Part shown: positions 1 to 9,994 of the stretch, piece by piece
Position numbering within the stretch: position 1 is the stretch's first letter
Layout: every line of letters starts with the position of its first letter
NCBI GenBank assembly: GCA_003116975.1
Contig: BGKB01000021.1
Coordinates: 1-64,000 of the forward strand
Length of the DNA: 64,000 nt
Direction of reading: 5' to 3'
From: Aurantiochytrium sp. KH105
Taxonomy: Eukaryota > Sar > Bigyra > Thraustochytrida > Thraustochytriidae
The notes under the pieces: generated by a model
What the model was told of the DNA's origin: nothing
Database searches by the model: none
Seen by the model: only the letters and a program-made list of their open reading frames with translations
Program-made: the position numbers and the translations under genes

Positions 1-1854
1 CAATCTTACACTTTTCTTACAAATTTATATAAATATATCAATTTAGATACAAAATAAAACACTTAAATCATAATTAATATTGAAAGATATAATCTATGAA
101 ATTACAAATTTGCGTTTATAAACTCTAAAACATATTAATATTGTATAACCAGCATAATTTATCAATAATTTGTTACATTTTGCTGCATAAGTATAAATAT
201 GTAAAATACAACAAAATTCATTCTAAAATTTGTCGACTTATATTGTGACCATGCTTTGCATGCAGTCAGCTCAATAAAGTACCAACGGACGTGTAGCCTT
301 TAGTAAAAAAGAGCTTGAGAAGGAGTTTGGATGCGTTTCTACCATTCTTTCAAGGTTCTAGACTAGATTAGTAACGTGTGCAACAAGTCCGACTCCAGCG
401 CGTTGAAGAGAACAAGCTCCCCGAATGGGCTTCCTTTCTTCTCCTCGTTGGAAGACGCCAGACATTTAAAATTAATCAGCAAGTTTGTCAACTGAACCAG
501 AGGATGCTATTTTTCTTTGTCCTCCGTAAGCGGAGACGCAGTATAAGATCTTTGCAGATTTCAAGAGACGAGATTGGGGGGTGCGATGTTTGCAGGTTTT
601 TTGCGTTTGAGCAGACGGGTTAGGAACGATGAACTTAATGCGCTCAGCTCCACGGCAAACATGCGGAAATTCTTCCCGCGCGATGCAGAGGAGAAAAAGA
701 GCTCGTGCGAGGACGCTGGCAAACAAGTTCCATTCAAGAAGAGCACTCAAGTCGAATTTTGACAACAAATTTTATAAAAAAGCAAGCATTACTCTCAAAA
801 TGCCGCAGTCTAACTCCGCAGCAGTAACTTGCCAATGTCCAACAGCCCGAATGGAAAATAAACAGCCAGAGCGGCAAGTGAAACTCAGCGCATTCGCAAT
901 TGCAGAATCACCCATTTCAAATGAAAAATTGACTTCCCATGCTGTTGAGCTGCAAGGCTGAATGTGCGTAAGACCCAAAGAATGCGAGTATGGCCTAGCT
1001 CAGTCCTATGCACAGTTTTGTTGATAGACGTAGGCCTTCGGTTAGATTTTATCAGGCGTAGTAAATCCTTGGCCTACGTCTATACTGGGCTTATCTAAAG
1101 CGCTTGCAGCAAAATGCTCTCAAGAATAGAGGCCGTCGTATAGATTCCTCATGGCCGCTCTATTCTCGGTTCCGAATGCTCCAGCGAATGTGTTGCAGCA
1201 AGTAAACGTTGACGGGGTTGCTATTCGCGCCTTTTCCCTTTCATCCGTCCATCGCTCATTGCCGCCAAATTCGCGGTCCTTCGATCAGGCTGCAGATCGG
1301 ATGGGCAGGTAGGTCCGCGTACGGTACGAGCGTAGCCCCACGTCCTGACTGACAAGGCCGCAGCAGCGGACAGTGGGACAGACGTGCACGATGATAACGA
1401 TATGAACTTGGACTTTTAGTCAGAGCTGACCGAGTCTCGGGGCTGACTGACCTACTTTCAAACTGGACTCATGGTCTTCTCGCCAGGCAGTCCGACTGCA
1501 TTGACCAACGCTGCACGCACGCTCTGTTGCCCAGACACAGAGCGAAGCAGCGTCTCTGGAGCGGCTTGGCAGCATTCGTCAACGCCCTCTCTACGACCCA
1601 CGGGCCGCGGCGCCTCCTCCCGCCCTCCTCTGGCCGCCACTGTGACGATCCTGCGACTTCCATCCATCTCCAGGCGCTCCCAAGGCACTCTCGCGCCGCT
1701 TTCGAGCCGCTCTTGTCTTCCTCGCCCGGCCTCGCCGCCAGGCGCTGCGGCAAAACCTTCACTCCGTTTCTGTCTTCGTCTCCGTCTCCCTCGTCCTCTC
1801 CACCCCGTCCCGGCCGCCGCCCTCGAGCCAGACCCGCGCGCCTCGCCCACGCCA
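1..1854. other. AT-rich left edge and upstream region, no supported gene
   Basis: The first ~250 bases are strongly AT-rich (runs of A/T with little G or C), unlike the GC-rich remainder of the window. From ~250 to 1450 the composition rises gradually. The open frames here are short and overlap on both strands, with no recognisable domains. A 13-bp perfect inverted repeat sits at 1024-1083. From ~1470 to 1854 the DNA is a C/T-rich leader that remains open in the frame of the downstream ankyrin gene. I read it as 5' UTR because its translation is low-complexity Pro/Ser/Arg and the ankyrin fold begins just after the ATG at 1855. Confidence 0.5.
1024..1083. repeat. 13-bp perfect inverted repeat (hairpin)
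   Basis: The arm ATAGACGTAGGCC at 1024-1036 is matched by its exact reverse complement at 1071-1083, with a 34-base spacer. Transcribed, it would form a stable stem-loop. It lies in a stretch without genes. It could be an RNA hairpin, a transcription-related signal, or the remnant of a small inverted-repeat element. Nothing nearby decides between these. Confidence 0.6.
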
Positions 1855-4800
1855 ATGGCGTCGCGCGCGCGCACCAAGAGCTTGCGCGGCCTCATCACGA
1901 ACGGCGACGTCGCCGGCGTGCAGCGCGCCGTGCAGGACGACCTCGCCCTGCTCAACGCGACGGTGACGTCGAGAAAGCACTCGCCGCTCATGTGGGCCCT
2001 TCATGCAGACTCCGGGGGCCAGCCCGCCATCGCGCGATGGCTCGTTGAGCAAGGCGCCAACCTCGACCTGCAGACCAACGCTGGATGGACCGCGCTCATG
2101 ATCGCGTGCCGCTACGGCCAGCCCGACACGGCCCAGTTGCTCATCGAGCAGGGCGCCAAGCTCGACCTACAGACCGACGCTGGATGGACCGCGCTCATGA
2201 TCGCGTGCCGCCACGACCAGCCCGACACGGCCCAGTTGCTCATCGAGCAGGGCGCCAAGCTCGACCTGCAGAACAATGATAAAACGTCCGCGCTCATGTT
2301 CGCGTGCCGCCACGACCAGCCCGGCACGGCCCAGGTGCTCATCGAGCGAGGCGTCTACCTCGACCTGCAGGACGTCAAGGGATGGACCGCGCTCATGTGC
2401 GCGTGCAACTACCACCAGCCCGAGACGGCCCAGTTGCTGATCCAGCGCGGCGCCAACCTCGACCTGCAGCAACCCGATGGATGGACTGCGCTCATGCTGG
2501 CAAGTCAGCCGCCATCTAAACCGCATCACACCGCGGCGGGTCTCCTGCGCAGCCTCAAGCTCTGCTGCGCGGCGGGCGCCGATCTAAATCTGAAAAATGA
2601 TGAAGGCAAGGACGCGCTGGCGCTGGCCAAGAGAAGAAATCTCGCCGACGCCGTTGCGTTCCTGGAGTTCACGACGATGTTAGAGGTAGCGCGGGGTGTG
2701 CAGGGTAGGTCGCAGCAGTCGCGGAGCGTCATGGCGGCGTCATTGCTTTCGCAAGAGTAAGTTACACAGAAACGATGGAGTCTGCGCCGCCTTTTTTGTT
2801 CTGACGTTCGTTCTTGTATAAACTCTCAGCAATGAAGACACAGAGCCCGATACCATTTTCGACAGCGCTCAAGATTTGTACCAAAAGAGCCAGACGCCTC
2901 TTATGCGTGCATGCATGAAGGACAACCTTGCAAGGGCAAAAGAGCTCGTGGGGGACGGGGCACAGATCGACGCGCGTGACAAACTGGGCCTCACCCCAAT
3001 GATCTATGCATGCAGATTCTTCAGGGAAGATGACAGTTTGACTTTTGCAAAGCTTCTCTTTGAGCATGGCGCAGGTCTTTCGAGCGACTCCCTCGGGATT
3101 GAGATGGCTCTTGCGCATGTTTCTTCCAAGAATCGCATGGAGTTGTCCGCTTTTCTTTCTTTCATAAGTTCGCTACCGCTGGAACATTTCGACAGCAACG
3201 CACTGCGAGTGAGGGTCGTCAAGCTCTTCGATGAGGGTGTTCGAACGCTGGGAGACGCCCACAGTCTCACTTCTGCTCGTCTTGAGCAACTAGGGATATC
3301 AAGTGCGCCAGATCGCCGCGAGTTGCTCCTATTGTTTGCGTATTCTGGGCAAACAATCAATATCGAAGCACTCGCGCAAAAGATCTCGCTTGCAAGGACA
3401 AAGCCCAAGAAAGGGAAAGCTATTTTACATCCGCGTCTGACTGACTTCTTTGCCGAGCAGCTTTCGCGCAAGGACCCGGTCGCATCTCTTGTAGATTTTG
3501 ACGAGCAGCAAAGCAGTCTTCGCGAAAAGGAGCAAGAGCTGATTGCGCTCCAAAAGGCTGTCAAAACAGACTTGAACAAGATTTCTGAACGAGATAAAAC
3601 CCGACGTGACCTTGTCGCGGGTATTCGTAATGCCTTGTCAGGGGATGTCGAAGATCAGCTGGAAAAGATACAAGCGGACCCAGGAACCAAGGCCGTGGTG
3701 GAATATTGCCACAGTCTGCGGAAGGAAATTCCGAAAGTATCTGCGGTCGTTGACAATGCTATCGCACCAGTCACCTTTGACCAAGTGCAGGAAGCAACGC
3801 GAGACGCGGCAGAGGCTGTTGAGGCCTGGGAGGCTCGGCACGACACGAGCGCTGCGCGTAAGCGCACTAAGAAAGCCATCGATGCTTTGGAAGAGAGCGC
3901 CAAGCGCCTCGGTATCCAAGCGACATTCTTGATGACGTTTAGACATCCCGACAAGACAAGGCATGTCGCGATGGAGCTACAAAACGTACAGCAAGCACTG
4001 AAAGCGGAGCTCGGCACCTTAGCGAACGTCGATCCCATGACAGACGCCCCGCTGGAGGAGGTGCGGCGTGCGTTGGCCAACACCATATCGTTCTACACTT
4101 GCACAGTGGAGAACAAAGTCTCGCGCTTACAAAAGGCCGTAAAAGACTTGTCGAGTTCTCTTTCCCGTCACGTTCCCGGACTCTCGGCGCCGGACACGTC
4201 ACAGGTAACGGAATTGATGAAGAACTTTCGTCAGAATAAAAGAAAACGAGAAGATCTCGAGCGCGACCTCGAGCGAATCCGCGAGGATGCCAATGACGGA
4301 GATGCCGAAGCGCAGACCAAAATTCCTGGCCTCAAGCAAGAGCTTGCTCAGATTAAGAGTGTTTACAAGATGGACAGCGAGCTGCGCAATAAGCGCGCAC
4401 GGGTGCTGAGGCATGCGGAAGAGCACTACCCTGAGCTGCTCCGGGATCAAGAGTGGCTGAAGCGCCTGGGTGTGAGCGACGATGGAGCACGGTTGAAGCT
4501 GTCAAAGCTGGGTCTATGGTTGACGAATGCAAAGCGTGAAGACTTTGAGACCCTCGAAAAGCTTGCGTCCAAGCCCGGCAAGACCGTGCTCAAAGTGCGC
4601 GATCTCAACGACCGAGAATTTGTGCTCAAAACCTTTCATCTCGCCGACGAAGAGTGGAGCAGTCGTTTTTATCACCAAGTCGCAGCGCTTGCTCAGATCA
4701 AATCAGACAACATCGTGCGTATCCAAGGCGTCTTTATGCAAGACGCGCATCAGGGATGCGCTTTGATGCCGTTCTATTCGGGTGGCAACCTTGCCATCTG

Positions 4801-5236
4801 GATCCGCGACAACCCGCATGCAGACCTTGCGATGCGCAGACGCATCGCAATCGGTCTTTTGTCCGGCCTCCACGACTTGCACTCGCAAAGCTTGGTGCAT
4901 TGTGACCTCAAGCCAGAGAATGTTTTTCTCACTCGAGGCCTTTTACCCGTTCTCGGCGACATTGGTGGTGCTCCATTGTACAATGTGACCTTGGCACAGC
5001 CTGTGCAAGCCACCTTGAAATATATGGCCCCTGAGCTTTGCAGCGGATGTCTCAATGAAGCAGAGTCTGCTGTAGATCTGTTCTCCGCGGCATGGTCCTC
5101 GGGGACCTCTATGAGGGCTCGGGAACACCCGACGCTATGCAGTCGCTCATTTCGTCCCTGCAGTCTGCAGATCCAACACAGCGACCCACTGCGCTCGAGG
5201 CCTTGCGTCACGAGGCCTTGCGTCATGAGGCGTTGA
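1855..5236 (+). CDS. Ankyrin-repeat / protein-kinase protein, one intron, 3' end frameshifted
   Basis: Probable signalling or pathogen-response-type kinase. Exon 1 is 1855-2756 and exon 2 starts at 2830. The 73-bp intron 2757-2829 has a GTAAGT donor and a CTCAG acceptor, and splicing keeps the frame (phase 2, an Asp codon across the junction). Exon 1 encodes tandem ankyrin repeats of 33 residues (motifs such as GWTALMIAC and DTAQLLIEQGAKLDLQ). Exon 2 adds another ankyrin pair (TPLMRAC, LGLTPMIYACRF), a possible SAM-like segment, a long charged helical region, and a kinase domain from roughly residue 870. Kinase landmarks are EFVLKTF (ATP Lys), VHCDLKPEN (HRD reads HCD, near residue 990), LGDIGGA (DFG reads DIG) and YMAPEL. 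The frame breaks at 5089-5091, after DLFSA. The expected continuation (MVLGDLYEG through DPTQRPTALEALRHEAL) lies in another frame to 5253. The terminal ~48 residues of this reading are therefore out of frame. Start 1855 is chosen because upstream codons are low complexity. Confidence 0.7.
2757..2829 (+). other. Spliceosomal intron in ankyrin-kinase gene
   Basis: A 73-bp GT-AG intron (donor GA|GTAAGT, acceptor TCTCAG|CA). Removing it joins the first open frame, which would otherwise stop at 2758-2760, to the second open frame without a shift. The second exon then reads through D-N-E-D-T-E-P into the ankyrin repeats that start before 2900. Confidence 0.85.
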
Positions 5237-5706
5237 AGGTTGAGCCCGTGTAAGCGGCCTCGTGCCATTTGCTTCGACAATTACCCGGTTAGTGAGCGCG
5301 TCTCTTCCACTGATGACCACTTCACGTGCAAAACGTGCCTGAGCAGGTCCGTACGCGCTGCTACTGAGGCTCAGTCGCATATCAACATACTACATACTAC
5401 GGGATGGAAGCATGTGCTGTGTCACGCCAGACTGTTAGCTCCTTGTTTCTGGACGAGCCATCGCAACCGGGGTTCCAGACGAGGACCTTGCAGCACTGCT
5501 TGCATTTGTGCGCAAGCATTTTGAGCAAGACGCCGCAGTTTAACAAGAGTGTCATGACTGCGACCAAGTCTAAATTTAGGTACTATTCGATGTGGGGACC
5601 AAAGTTCACAGAGGCGCTCATCACCAAGCATACGAAAGCATCTTGGCCGGGATTGCTCGACAGGAACGTTGAAACCAAAAAGGGCAAGCTCAGTGCTTCC
5701 GATTAA
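5087..5706 (+). pseudogene. Decayed 3' part of ankyrin-kinase gene: kinase C-lobe plus RING-like segment
   Basis: After the one-base frame loss at ~5090, the kinase C-lobe continues in a second frame to TAA 5251-5253. A cysteine/histidine segment then follows from ~5241 in yet another frame (AICFDNYP, then DDHFTCKTCLSRSV). It resembles half of a RING-type zinc finger, but the first Cys of the CxxC pair is absent. Further on, CCVTPDC at ~5412 runs into a TAG. The same frame resumes with RAIATGVPDEDLAALLAF and KHFEQD to TAA 5541-5543. A third frame carries FNKSVMTATKSKFRYYSM to the stop at 5706. Together these look like one ancestral C-terminus broken by at least four indels and a stop. Random open frames would not line up this way. 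Sequencing error is possible for one break but unlikely for all. Confidence 0.6.
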
Positions 5707-6224
5707 TCCTCATCTCCCTGGTCAATCAGATCTCAGGTCCGCCCTCCTTTTTTAACATTAATTTACTGCTCTTCGTTTGCCACTACTGTCTCCCTCTGCC
5801 TCAGAGTCCAAAATGAGCGGAACCCAAATTGAGCGTAACGGTAATTTGTTTTGGCAAGCGTGGGCTGTCTTGTTTTTCTGTCTGTCTATCTGCCCGCCTG
5901 CCTATTGGCTTAAGCTTATAGCAGAAAAGTAAGAGCGAAGCGTGAACGCGAGCTTGGCCTGTCCAAACCCTCGAGCGCAGGCGCGAGTTGAGCCTGCTCG
6001 AAGGCAGGCGCTTCAAGCGAGGTTCTCGCGCAACAAACAGCAGCTCGCAGTTTGTACGCGCGCGCGGGCGTACTTGGGAGAGTAGAGGGAGGGCCACGAG
6101 TACTTTTCTTTGCTCAAAAGAAGGCGACAAGGCAGACACACAAGCCTGCGTGCGCGCGCCTGGGTTCGCTGATAGAGCACCGTCATCGCGTGCAATCTGA
6201 AAAGAACACCCCGAGTCGTCCAAG
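5707..6224. other. Intergenic / promoter region of IFT80
   Basis: About 520 bases, with pyrimidine-rich stretches near 5740-5900 and short G/C tracts. I see no gene. It presumably holds the IFT80 promoter and 5' UTR. Confidence 0.5.
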
Positions 6225-8693
6225 ATGCGCGTGTCTTGCCGATTGCTGCGCGAGCAGCACAAGGAACTCGTTACGAGCTGCGCCTGGACACCCTCGGGTG
6301 ATGAGCTTCTCACGAGCGCGGATGACCAAACGATCAAGCGCGTGCACGGCGACGATCTCACGACCGAGACCGTTGTGGGCGACACCGATGGCTTCGTTAC
6401 CAAAATGAGCTGGTGCCCCAGTCTCAACGAAAAGCAAACCAGCGACACCTTGGCAGTCTGCTGCAGCGACGGCTCATTCCGAATCTTGCATGGTAGTACA
6501 GGCCGCGAAGAGAAGCGCGTACAAAGCTACAATACAGGTGCTGCTATCTCCATCCAGTGGAATCTCGATGGGTCGGCGCTCGCAACCGGAGGAGAGGACG
6601 GCACCGTGAAAATTTGGAGTCGAGTGGGCATGCTGCGCAACACAGTGGCTACGACAGGTTTTCCCGTCTACGGCCTGTGCTGGGGTCGACAAGACGAGCT
6701 CCTCTTTAGTGCGGGCAAGATGCTCACCATCGAGCAGCGTGAGCGCAAGCGCATGCAATGGAAAGCACACGACGCCACTGTTCTTGCGGTCGACTGGAAC
6801 CCAGTCAACAACCTCATCGTTTCGGGTGGTGAGGACCGGCGATACCGCGTCTGGGATGCCTTCGGCCGGCAACTTTTCCAGAGCCAGCCCATGGAGCATG
6901 TCGTCACAAGCATCAGCTGGAGTCCAAATGGCAGTGCTTTCGCTGTCGGCTCGTATGACGTGCTCAAGATCTGCGACAAGACCGGATGGACACACGCTCG
7001 TGAGGACCTGCGCCACGCAGGCTCGGTTCTATCACTTGCATGGAGTCAAGACGGAACCATGCTGGGTGGCGCCTGTGCAAGCCGGGCTGTGCTCGTCGCG
7101 CAGGTGGCCAACCGCTCGCTCGAATGGAAGCATTTCCACGTGGTTCTCAAGGACGCAAAGCAAATCGAGGTGCAAAATACCCTCGAGGACACCACAGAGT
7201 CCATTGTCTTTCGCGATCGCGTCCTCGATGTCAGCATGGAATTTGGTTTTCTTGTCGTGCATTGTGCCACACCGCAGGTTCACATTTATGCTCTGAGTAA
7301 CCTCGGCACGCCCCAGATTGTGGACGTTCCACACACGCGGTCCGCTCTCCTTTTGCAGAGCTCCAAGACCTTTCTCGCAGCCTGGACTGTCTTCACGTAC
7401 GAGGGACGACGCGTCTGCGGGCCTCAAGCGCTCAATGGAATTGTCGTGCAAGGCCTCGACAGATCAACAGTGGCTCTCAACGACAAAGTGTTGGCGATTC
7501 TCGAGAACAATCGCACGTCTGTCCGCCTCGTTGACACGGCGCGCCAGCAAGCGATTGGTGTCATTCAACACAAGCTGGAAATCGTTCAGATTGCGCTCTG
7601 CAAACATGAGACTGATATGCTCGCCTTTGTTGACCGCAACGGCGACCTCTTTGTGCACTGCAATGGACGCAAGACCTTCAAGCTCCCCGTGACTATGGTG
7701 CAGAGTATTGCTGTCAACGATGAGTCAGACGCTCTTGTGGCCTGTACGGATGGAGGGAACAAGATGGTCGTTTGGTACTATCCTCAAATTGTCTGGATTG
7801 ACCCGGATCTTCTTGCCGACACGAGCACAGAGGAAGAGACGCCGGTGCTCGCAGCCAAGCAGCCCCAAATCGTGTCATTCACCGAGACTCTTGTCACGGT
7901 GCGCACACAAAATGGCTCGCTCGTGACAAGCAGCGTAAGTCGGTATCCATCGCTCTTGCACAAGCTCGTTGCTGAGGAGCGCAAGTGGGAAGACGCGATT
8001 CGTCTCTGCCGCTTTGTCAACCAAAAATTTCTCTGGGCCATTCTCGCCGGTATGGCCATTAGAATGACTCATCTGGATACGGCCGAGATTGCGCTTGCGG
8101 CAACTGAACATGTCGCCAAGCTCAACTTTATCCTTTATCTCAAAGAGGTCGAGTCAGAAAAAGTACGCATGGCCGAGCTCGCGCTTTATCGCCGTGATCT
8201 TGCGTCTGCCGAGCAGATTCTACTTCACGCAAACCCGCCGCTCTTGTATCGCGCAATTAAAATGAATGCTCGTCTTTTCCGCTGGGAGCGCGCCAAGGAG
8301 CTCGCAGCACGTGACCCGCAACTTGCCAAACTCGTCCAGCTGTACGAAAAGCGCTGGACGTCACAAGAGGCGCTCACCGATGAAGAGACAAAGGAACTCA
8401 AGGCCATCAAGGTTCAGTATTCGGAAAAGCCTCAAGATGATGATGATGACGACGACGACGACGAAGACCAAGACGAGGAAGGTGACAAAGAGGATTCTGA
8501 CGAGGTCGAGCGTGCCCGCGGAAGGGAAGAGGACGCTCGTGGGTCCTCGAAAAAGCATTCTGCACGTCAGCCACACAGAGATCCGGGCGAGCAAAAGGCC
8601 GGAGACGCTGATGACTCTGCGGACCTTGAAGAAGAAGCTGACGAGGAGGATGGCCGTGAGGCCTCGGCCACAGTCATGGAAGCGAAATCGTAA
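6225..8693 (+). CDS. IFT80: Intraflagellar transport protein IFT80
   Basis: WD40 subunit of the IFT-B anterograde train that builds and maintains the flagellum. The 822-residue frame begins MRVSCRLLREQHKELVTS, like the family N-terminus, followed by successive WD-type blades (for example ALATGGEDGTVKIWSR, VDWNPVNNLIVSGGEDRRYRVWD, ITSISWSPNGS-like). A second propeller and a helical C-terminal region follow (FLWAILAGMAIRM, AELALYRRDLASAEQILLH). The last ~100 residues are an acidic, disordered tail with nine Asp in a row (codons at ~8437-8463), which accounts for the extra length over the ~780-residue animal proteins. ATG 6225 is the first Met of the conserved N-terminus. No introns. It implies a flagellated life stage such as a zoospore. 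Confidence 0.9.
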   Translation: MRVSCRLLREQHKELVTSCAWTPSGDELLTSADDQTIKRVHGDDLTTETVVGDTDGFVTKMSWCPSLNEKQTSDTLAVCCSDGSFRILHGSTGREEKRVQSYNTGAAISIQWNLDGSALATGGEDGTVKIWSRVGMLRNTVATTGFPVYGLCWGRQDELLFSAGKMLTIEQRERKRMQWKAHDATVLAVDWNPVNNLIVSGGEDRRYRVWDAFGRQLFQSQPMEHVVTSISWSPNGSAFAVGSYDVLKICDKTGWTHAREDLRHAGSVLSLAWSQDGTMLGGACASRAVLVAQVANRSLEWKHFHVVLKDAKQIEVQNTLEDTTESIVFRDRVLDVSMEFGFLVVHCATPQVHIYALSNLGTPQIVDVPHTRSALLLQSSKTFLAAWTVFTYEGRRVCGPQALNGIVVQGLDRSTVALNDKVLAILENNRTSVRLVDTARQQAIGVIQHKLEIVQIALCKHETDMLAFVDRNGDLFVHCNGRKTFKLPVTMVQSIAVNDESDALVACTDGGNKMVVWYYPQIVWIDPDLLADTSTEEETPVLAAKQPQIVSFTETLVTVRTQNGSLVTSSVSRYPSLLHKLVAEERKWEDAIRLCRFVNQKFLWAILAGMAIRMTHLDTAEIALAATEHVAKLNFILYLKEVESEKVRMAELALYRRDLASAEQILLHANPPLLYRAIKMNARLFRWERAKELAARDPQLAKLVQLYEKRWTSQEALTDEETKELKAIKVQYSEKPQDDDDDDDDDEDQDEEGDKEDSDEVERARGREEDARGSSKKHSARQPHRDPGEQKAGDADDSADLEEEADEEDGREASATVMEAKS

Positions 8694-8998
8694 GAGAACT
8701 TGCTGTTTTTTTTTAATTTTTGTTCTTGTTGAGTGGGGAGAGGGAAGTGAAAAATGGCGGTGAATGAAGGAAGTCAAGACTCGGACGGGAAAAAATATCC
8801 GAGCAAATGTTCACAAAAGAAGCCGCGGTAGCTCGGCTGGCTTGAGTAAATTCACCTTCACCCAAGTCGAATTGTTTCACATTGCCCAAGTTCTGATGTT
8901 AGGATCAGGAGGATTGAATCACGGTTCGGGGAGCACTCTAAATTTGTCCCTTTCTTTATAACTTCGATGTAGGCCTATATGGTTCTCACTTACATACT
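8694..8998. other. Convergent 3' intergenic region (IFT80 / GDT1)
   Basis: About 300 bases between two convergent genes, with a T-rich stretch just after the IFT80 stop. It presumably holds both 3' UTRs. No gene seen. Confidence 0.5.
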
Positions 8999-9994
8999 TC
9001 ACACGAGTTTTGCAATGTTCAAAATGCCAAAGACAAAAAACACGAACGAGCCCGAAAGAGCCACCGTGCGTTGGCTGATCTGAGAAGCAAGCAGGCGTCC
9101 ACCCCAAACCGCAATGGACGAGCAAATGGCGTGTCCAATCATGCCACCTAGCGTGACGCCTAGCGGGGACGCATCCGAGGCGAGCGTGATCGTGGAAATC
9201 TGACTGCGATCACCCCACTCGGCGAGAAAGACAATGATAAAGGTCTCTACAAACGTCGGTGTCAGCCACTTGCGAGCTTCCTTGAGCGCCGGGCGAAAAG
9301 AGTGCCGCACCTCCTTGAGCATGGGCTCTGCTGCCGCGTAAACTTCCTCAAAGCTAGGCTCCAGAAGAGCATACGCGTCTTCCCAGACCTGGTTCGCTTG
9401 AACGAGAAGAGTGCCCACAAAGGTTTCATCTTCGGGCGCTGTGACCTCCATGCGTCGCATCGACGTGCGCTTCTTCGTTTCAACGACGGCCTCTGCAACA
9501 GAAGCAACAGAACTGCTACGGCGCGAGCTGCGACGCGAGTTTCTGCGCGAGCTACGGCGCGAGCTACGACGCGAGGCGGACGACTGCAGTGAGGTGCGCG
9601 CGGCCTGCTCTTCGCTGTTGTTGTCGTCGGAAGCCTCTTCGGTCTCGGCCAAGGCGTTCAAGCCCTTCTCCACCTCCTCAATCTCCTCGAGCACATCATC
9701 GGAGCTGTGCAGACCGATCCACAAGAGGCGAGCGGAGAACGCAAAGTACAGAACCGTCGCAACGCGCGAGGTCAGCTCTGGAGACAGCAAGTGCGGAAGC
9801 ACGAAGCCAAAGGTGGCCGAGAGCATTGTCATGAGCCACAGCGCCGACAACGAAGCGGCCAAGATGATGGAGCGGGGGTGCCGCATTGCGAGGATGGCAG
9901 CCATGATGAAGGTCTCGTCTCCGATTTCCGATGCGATCGTCATGGCCAGCGACCGCCCCGTCGAGGCCGCGAAGCCACGATTGTGAGACGACAT
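8999..9994 (-). CDS. GDT1/TMEM165 family cation transporter
   Basis: Member of the UPF0016 family of Golgi/plastid-type Mn2+/Ca2+ (proton-exchange) transporters. The two family signature motifs are present: EIGDET (residues 23-28), followed by FIMAAILAMRHPRS, and EWGDRS (259-264), followed by QISTITLASD. Each sits at the head of a three-helix hydrophobic half, as expected for the inverted-repeat fold. The central loop (about residues 110-250) is hydrophilic and contains an Arg/Ser-rich tract (RRSSRRSSRRNSRRSS). The first motif normally reads E-x-G-D-K/R-T/S. Here the basic residue is Glu (codon GAG), one base from Lys. Start 9994 is ATG and immediately precedes the first motif region. The gene is divergent from the GART gene. 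Substrate is inferred from family only. Confidence 0.85.
   Translation of the reverse strand: MSSHNRGFAASTGRSLAMTIASEIGDETFIMAAILAMRHPRSIILAASLSALWLMTMLSATFGFVLPHLLSPELTSRVATVLYFAFSARLLWIGLHSSDDVLEEIEEVEKGLNALAETEEASDDNNSEEQAARTSLQSSASRRSSRRSSRRNSRRSSRRSSSVASVAEAVVETKKRTSMRRMEVTAPEDETFVGTLLVQANQVWEDAYALLEPSFEEVYAAAEPMLKEVRHSFRPALKEARKWLTPTFVETFIIVFLAEWGDRSQISTITLASDASPLGVTLGGMIGHAICSSIAVWGGRLLASQISQRTVALSGSFVFFVFGILNIAKLV

Noticed and set aside
985-1020. tRNA-like A-box (TGGCCTAGCTCAGT)
   Set aside because: No matching B-box or cloverleaf can be formed downstream.
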